The notes beneath the pieces are model-generated. The model saw nothing but the letters and a program-made list of their open reading frames with translations, did no database searches and was not told where the DNA came from. The position numbers were made by a program, and so were the translations under genes. Below are positions 59,546 through 64,000 of a stretch of 64,000 bases of DNA, in pieces. The stretch's first letter is position 1. Each line of letters starts with the position of its first letter. The stretch comes from Megaustenia siamemsis (Eukaryota; Mollusca; Gastropoda; Stylommatophora; Ariophantidae), in assembly GCA_032433765.1 (NCBI GenBank), contig JAVIAB010000092.1, positions 34,841,534 to 34,905,533 on the forward strand, given 5' to 3'.

Positions 59546-60347
59546 AATACCCATACATATGAACACATACATGCATGTGCACACCCATATGGGAACAATC
59601 ATATACGTGTAGAAATGTGCGCATAACGCACACATAACCAGAAGAGCGCACACCGGGGTCAGTGTGCAAACACAAAGGAGAAAGAATAGAACAGTAGAAT
59701 AACAGGTACTCAAAAGGTGGAAAGAGTGAGATGTCAGAGAGTGGGGTACAATAAAAACATATGAGGGGTAAGTAGCACAGAAAAAAAGGGATATAGGAGA
59801 ACACCGAACTGTCTCAATGAGGACTAGTGGAGGAGAACTATGAATAGCATGGCATAGTAGATAGACAAAGGACCCCAAACATGGGCAGTAGAGAAGGATA
59901 TGCAAAAGGTAAGGAGTAACCTAAAGGAAACTATGTGTACGAGTGTGATACATTCATGCCTTGTGAGGTCAGCGAACCATACTGGACTATGAGGCGATTC
60001 TCCAAAGCACATCGGCTGCGGTCGCCAGAGTGACAAAGGACAATACCAGTGATACGGATGTCGTCTTTGCCCTTGTGGTCCGGGGAGTTGAAATGGGAAG
60101 ACACTGGAGTGCCAGTATTCTGTTGAACATCTCGTAGATGTTCACCAAATTACCCCTAATCGACTCCCTGACTCGCCAATATAAGCCATGTGGCATCGTT
60201 GGCATAAATGATGTCATTTTTTTGTCTACATGTGTAACTTATTAACTTATTGTTTTCAATCATGTGATAGACTAATAACATCTTTCAGTCCACATTACTG
60301 AATTTTTCAAGAAATTATGTAGATTGATTTGAATATTTCTTTTTCAG
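59546..60347 (+). other. Intron 16 end, unrecognised
   Basis: 59640-60220 is more GC-balanced than its surroundings and follows the hammerhead-like repeat plus microsatellite, so it could belong to the same element, but no RT motif was found. Confidence 0.4.
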
Positions 60348-60474
60348 GAATACAGGCCAGAAAATCCTACTTCTGTGTATACCATAAAATATAAAGGAGA
60401 ATTCCAACAAGTTCTCATTTCAACAACAGCTATTATTTCGCAACTTGAATTGAATGTCTGCTATGAGCCTGAAA
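60348..60474 (+). CDS. Exon 17: cassette domain 2, C-terminal part
   Basis: The acceptor is CTTTTTCAG at 60347 and the donor is GTAAGA at 60475. It encodes EYRPENPTSVYTIKYKGEFQ, then ISTTAIISQLELNVCYEPE. It ends in phase 1 with one base (a), the same phase as exon 14, so another phase-1 exon must follow. I could not find that exon in 60475-64000; the gene continues beyond the window. Confidence 0.86.
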
Positions 60475-61369
60475 GTAAGAAGATATGAACAAAATATTGA
60501 GTTGGATGTTTAATTATTTAACGAAATTATATAAAATATTACGTCTTTAATTGGTAACAGTTTGTCATAAGAAATCTAGTAAAGTTTTTTTTTTTTTACA
60601 AATACCTGTATCACAGGTACAATTATTAATTAATACTTATTAATTATTATATCACAGTTTTTATAATTTAAACTAGAACTAAATACTGGCGGCCGCTGCG
60701 CCACAAATGTCGCCCACAATATTAATCTAGAACTTCGCGTAGACAATTTTCAACTCTTTAGTCAGGGCGATCAAATTGCACTGATAGAGATATTACCTGT
60801 CGGACATGACGCAACGCCACACCTTAATATACCTATTGGTATGACAGAGCAGCACGTTCTAGGTGAATGCATCAGAGGCGCAAGTCTAAAGCTTGTGCGT
60901 ATGGAAAGTGTGCGTTCTACAAATAATTCGGCTCATCATCAACCCTGTCACAAATTTTCATTATGGACGCAATGGCGGTTTCGCCTTACTGTATACGAGT
61001 AGCCAGATCCGAGACATCGATACAACTTTCAAATTTCGTAACGAGTTCTCTATTTTATCCAGTTAAACTGTATTTCTCACCGATTTTCTTTTAAGTATGG
61101 GTTGAATCACTATTGTCCGTTTCTCGAAATCGTTAGCCGCTATTTAATCATTAATATCTCTGTAACTACTTGATCGAAATTGTTCACATTTTGCACATAA
61201 CATAATAATCGCAATGTCCCCACAAAAATATATTTTTGTTCCTAATTCAAAGCGTGTAGTTTTAAATTTTCTTCATTTAATTTATACAAACTGTAATTTA
61301 TTGTATTATATTAATTATTAATGTATTATACAAATTGTAATTTGTATACAAAAGTAATTTTATTATCTG
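60475..61369 (+). other. Intron 17, no recognisable feature
   Basis: Contains a short GC-richer patch (60690-61020) without motifs. No in-phase exon that could follow exon 17 was found. Confidence 0.45.
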
Positions 61370-63900
61370 TTGACCTATGGTCCATGATTCACAAACATAT
61401 GTTAAAAATGGCTCAACATAATCATAACATCTAAGAACTATTTTTCTTATTTCTATTGTCAAAAATGGATTGCACAGTATCTTCATCGTGTTTTGAAAGG
61501 CTGCTTTTGTCTCTGAGCCATTCTGCATCTCACCTCTGATGTACATCTATCATCTGAGGTTAACATTGTTCCCAGATATTTAAATCCATTTACCTGTTTA
61601 ATATTGTACCACTTGTCTTTATTGTGCATTGCGGTGAAGTCTTTTTCTGTGTTATTGCCTTACCAATACGTCTGTCTTTTTACTACTAAGACTGAGTCCT
61701 TTATCTTTCCGTCACTATAATGTTTAACATTCTTGAAACTCATTCTCACTCTTAATGATTAAGACTGTATCATTAGCATACCTTAGATTATTTTATATTA
61801 TGACCAATTGTTATTCCAGGCATGCCCCTTTACGGATATAAAAATAATTCCACGATACATATTAAATAAATCTGGTGACAGCACATAACCTTCCCTAACA
61901 CTCTGTTTTATTTTTAAGACATTCCCAATTGATTTCCAGTTCTTATGGCCGCTGCTTGTTCCAGTACATGTTCTTTATTATTCTTTGATCTTTGCTGTCT
62001 AGGTATCTACCTTTTAAGTTGTATTTATTTCTTGGTGCTTTACTTTGTCAAATGCTTTGGTATAATGTATGAAACATAGGTATAGATCTATTTTCACCTC
62101 TTTGGCTCATTCTACTAAAAGTCTTATGAACTATATGGCATTGTTCGTTTCTTTATCTTCAACAAAGCCACACTGCTCATCACTAATTTTTGGACGGATT
62201 TTGTTCCGCAATCTTCGCATGATGATTCTTAGTAATATTTTAGTGATGTGACTCTAAGGCTTATTGTGCAATGATCATCGCATTCAATCGCACCACGTTT
62301 CTTTGGTAATGGTATTGACTATATAATATATTATATAATATTAATTTTAGCAGGTCGCCGGGTATATACCCGCTGTTGCAAATATCATGCAATATTTTTA
62401 TTATTTCTATTCCAAAATCACCCATGGCTTCAGTCTCTTCTTTAATTATCTTATCTGGCCCATGAGCTTTTTGTGCTTTCATATTGCGCAAAGCGTCTTT
62501 CATACTTCTTTGAGTATTTCTGGTCCTTCCCCCATTATGCTTAATATTTACTCTTGTTCCTTCATCATCATAAAGATCTTTAATGTATCATGTCCGTATG
62601 CTTTCTGTTCCAGTCAACAGTTCTCCTTCCTTTGATCTTAAATATCCAGCTTTTTATTGCATTTTTCTTCTTCTTATTTCTTAAATTTTTCTTGTATATA
62701 CCGTTGACATCTCCTTTTTGTTGCGTTTCAATTTCATTGCATGCCTGTTTTAGCGATGCTTCTTTTGCTTCATTGTTTTTTATTACAATTACTTTATTTA
62801 ATCTCTTATAGTCATCTTTGTTATTTCTTCTTCTGCTTTTATTCATTAGCTGTAAAATGTCATATATTTCTTTCTTGAATTTGTGCTCATTGGTGGTATG
62901 AACTCTTTTGATGTTTGTTGCATTTATTTTTTAGTATTTCTCAATGTTCATCAATATTTTGTATCTTCTCTATTGTATTTTACCGGTTCTAAATTGTGAT
63001 GCTATATTTGTCTTGTAACCTCTTGTCTGATTTGAGTAAATCTAAATTTAACTTGATATTAACTGAGGGTCGTTTTGCTTCTTTTAATTTTACTCTAAGT
63101 TTTCCTACAACTGGTACATGATTACTATTGCAATCTGCCCCTGGTCTAGTTTTCACACACACCAGACTGTTTCTAAATCTTTTGTTTATCATTATGTAAT
63201 CAATTTGATTACGTGCATTGTCTCCCGAGCTTTTCCATGTCGACAGACGTCTCTTGGATGTTGCTTAAACCAGGTGTTTCCTATCATTATGTTGTGTGTT
63301 CTTGCCCAGTCAATAAGTTTATCACATCTTTTATTTCTCTCGCCTAAACCATAATAACCAGCTACTTCCTCAACTCTTTCCTTTACTACTTTAGCGTGAG
63401 ATCCATTAGAACTATGGTGTTTTCATGTGCTTTGCATTGACGAAGTGCCATGTTAAGCTCGTTGTAAAATGTATCACTTGTTTCCTCTAGACTGTCTGCT
63501 GTTGGTGTATAAACTTGTATGAGATTAACATCTATTAGCTTTCCAATCAGTTTCACTTAAATGACTGTGTCAGATATTGCCCAAAAAAACTTTCACTGTT
63601 CTTGCTCTTTCTGCATCCATTATGATGCCCCCTCCTCTTTTGGTGTTCAGTACCTCCAGTACATTTGTGTTCATCAGAATATATCTCTCCTAATCCAGTG
63701 TATCTCATTTAACACAGTCCCAATAATTGTAAACCCATCCATTTCATTTCCTTTTTAATGTTTCCAGTTTTCTCTTTGCGTGAGTGTTCATACGTTCAAA
63801 GTTCCTATTTTCAGAGTCTAATTTATCTTCATCTTGCTTATAGTAGCTTGATGACGATCGGGTATCATCTGTAGCACATGATGTCCCCTACCGAACGAGG
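61370..63900 (-). mobile_element. LINE-A, longest copy (EN, RT, part of C-terminus), decayed
   Basis: Read on the minus strand. An endonuclease-like part lies at 63900-62950 (RFRNSLVCVKTRPGADCNSN, HVPVVGKLRVKL at 63192), then a linker (KGDVNGIYKKNLRNKKKKNA), then MKAQKAHGPDKI at 62503 and a decayed RT at 62250-61600. The C-terminal start is at 61546-61370 (VEPFLTYVCESWTIGQQI). The last part, with EATEMGFL and the ATG-repeat tail, is missing. It spans the pieces seen separately in other copies and shows that they form one family. Confidence 0.82.
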
Positions 63901-64000
63901 GTGTTCCTTATATAGGAATAAATCGATCGTTGTGACTTCAATAAACAACAGTGGAATCTCGTTGCTAAACAAACTAGGAAAGACCTTCATCCTAGTTGAC

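Noticed and set aside
59254..59905. Open frames with Tyr-Ile-Tyr-Ile and Cys-Met repeats
   Set aside because: They are produced by TA and ATAC microsatellites.
60475..64000. Search for the next exon after exon 17
   Set aside because: No acceptor followed by a phase-1 Thr/Pro or Cys-rich reading and a donor could be found; the region is mostly unrecognised intron and LINE-A.

Overview
The window looks like invertebrate animal nuclear DNA. It is AT-rich, has long introns, no operon structure, and is packed with decayed non-LTR retrotransposons (LINEs), tRNA-derived SINEs and tandem repeats. The mix of RTE-like LINEs, tRNA SINEs and a cysteine-rich vWD/LDLa extracellular protein suggests a lophotrochozoan, most likely a mollusc and perhaps a gastropod. 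No species call can be made from sequence alone.

Only one host gene is visible. It runs on the + strand from about 2252 to 60474 and leaves the window on the right, probably also on the left. I found 17 exons by hand. Their GT-AG (one GC-AG) borders and reading phases match at all 16 junctions, giving 2379 coding bases (about 793 codons) in 58 kb. Domain order: one vWD domain (exons 1-3), a C8 domain (exons 4-5), TIL with a TILa/VWC-like tail (exons 6-8), four LDL-receptor class A repeats (exons 8-11), then two copies of a three-exon cassette: a Thr/Pro-rich microexon, a ~252-nt exon and a 127-nt exon (exons 12-14 and 15-17). The first part resembles SCO-spondin, zonadhesin or gel-forming-mucin type secreted proteins. 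The cassette domain (about 126 residues, first Cys in ECT, last Cys in CYEP) is one I do not recognise.

The introns hold almost everything else. LINE-A has EN and RT and (ATG)n tails: 175-1165, 2550-4170, 13670-14215, 16020-16475, 19605-20371, 25900-26250, 27048-27544, 54905-55262, 61370-63900. LINE-B has an end EWRSMVANLRCGEG and a (TGATGA) tail: 1160-2112, 4185-5037, 5836-6262, 36585-37885, 40010-41166. LINE-C has a GAA-rich tail: 6262-7020, 8795-9660, 10141-10425, 12395-13478, with a relative at 10690-11300. LINE-D has a GATA tail: 1-97, 43786-45067, with a relative at 24820-24960. LINE-E (EN-RT-RNase H) lies at 32395-36290 and 50200-51140. LINE-F (EN-RT-RNase H) lies at 46757-49885. There is also a Tc1-like transposase remnant (18198-18640), two tRNA-SINE families, three repeats carrying a hammerhead/Penelope-like core, and about ten minisatellites or microsatellites.

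The strongest second-look items are the undescribed duplicated cassette, its GC-AG intron, the SINE insertion with a visible paralogous empty site, an 824-bp insertion with target duplication inside a LINE, a higher-order 40-bp minisatellite next to exon 8, and hammerhead-like cores in dispersed repeats.
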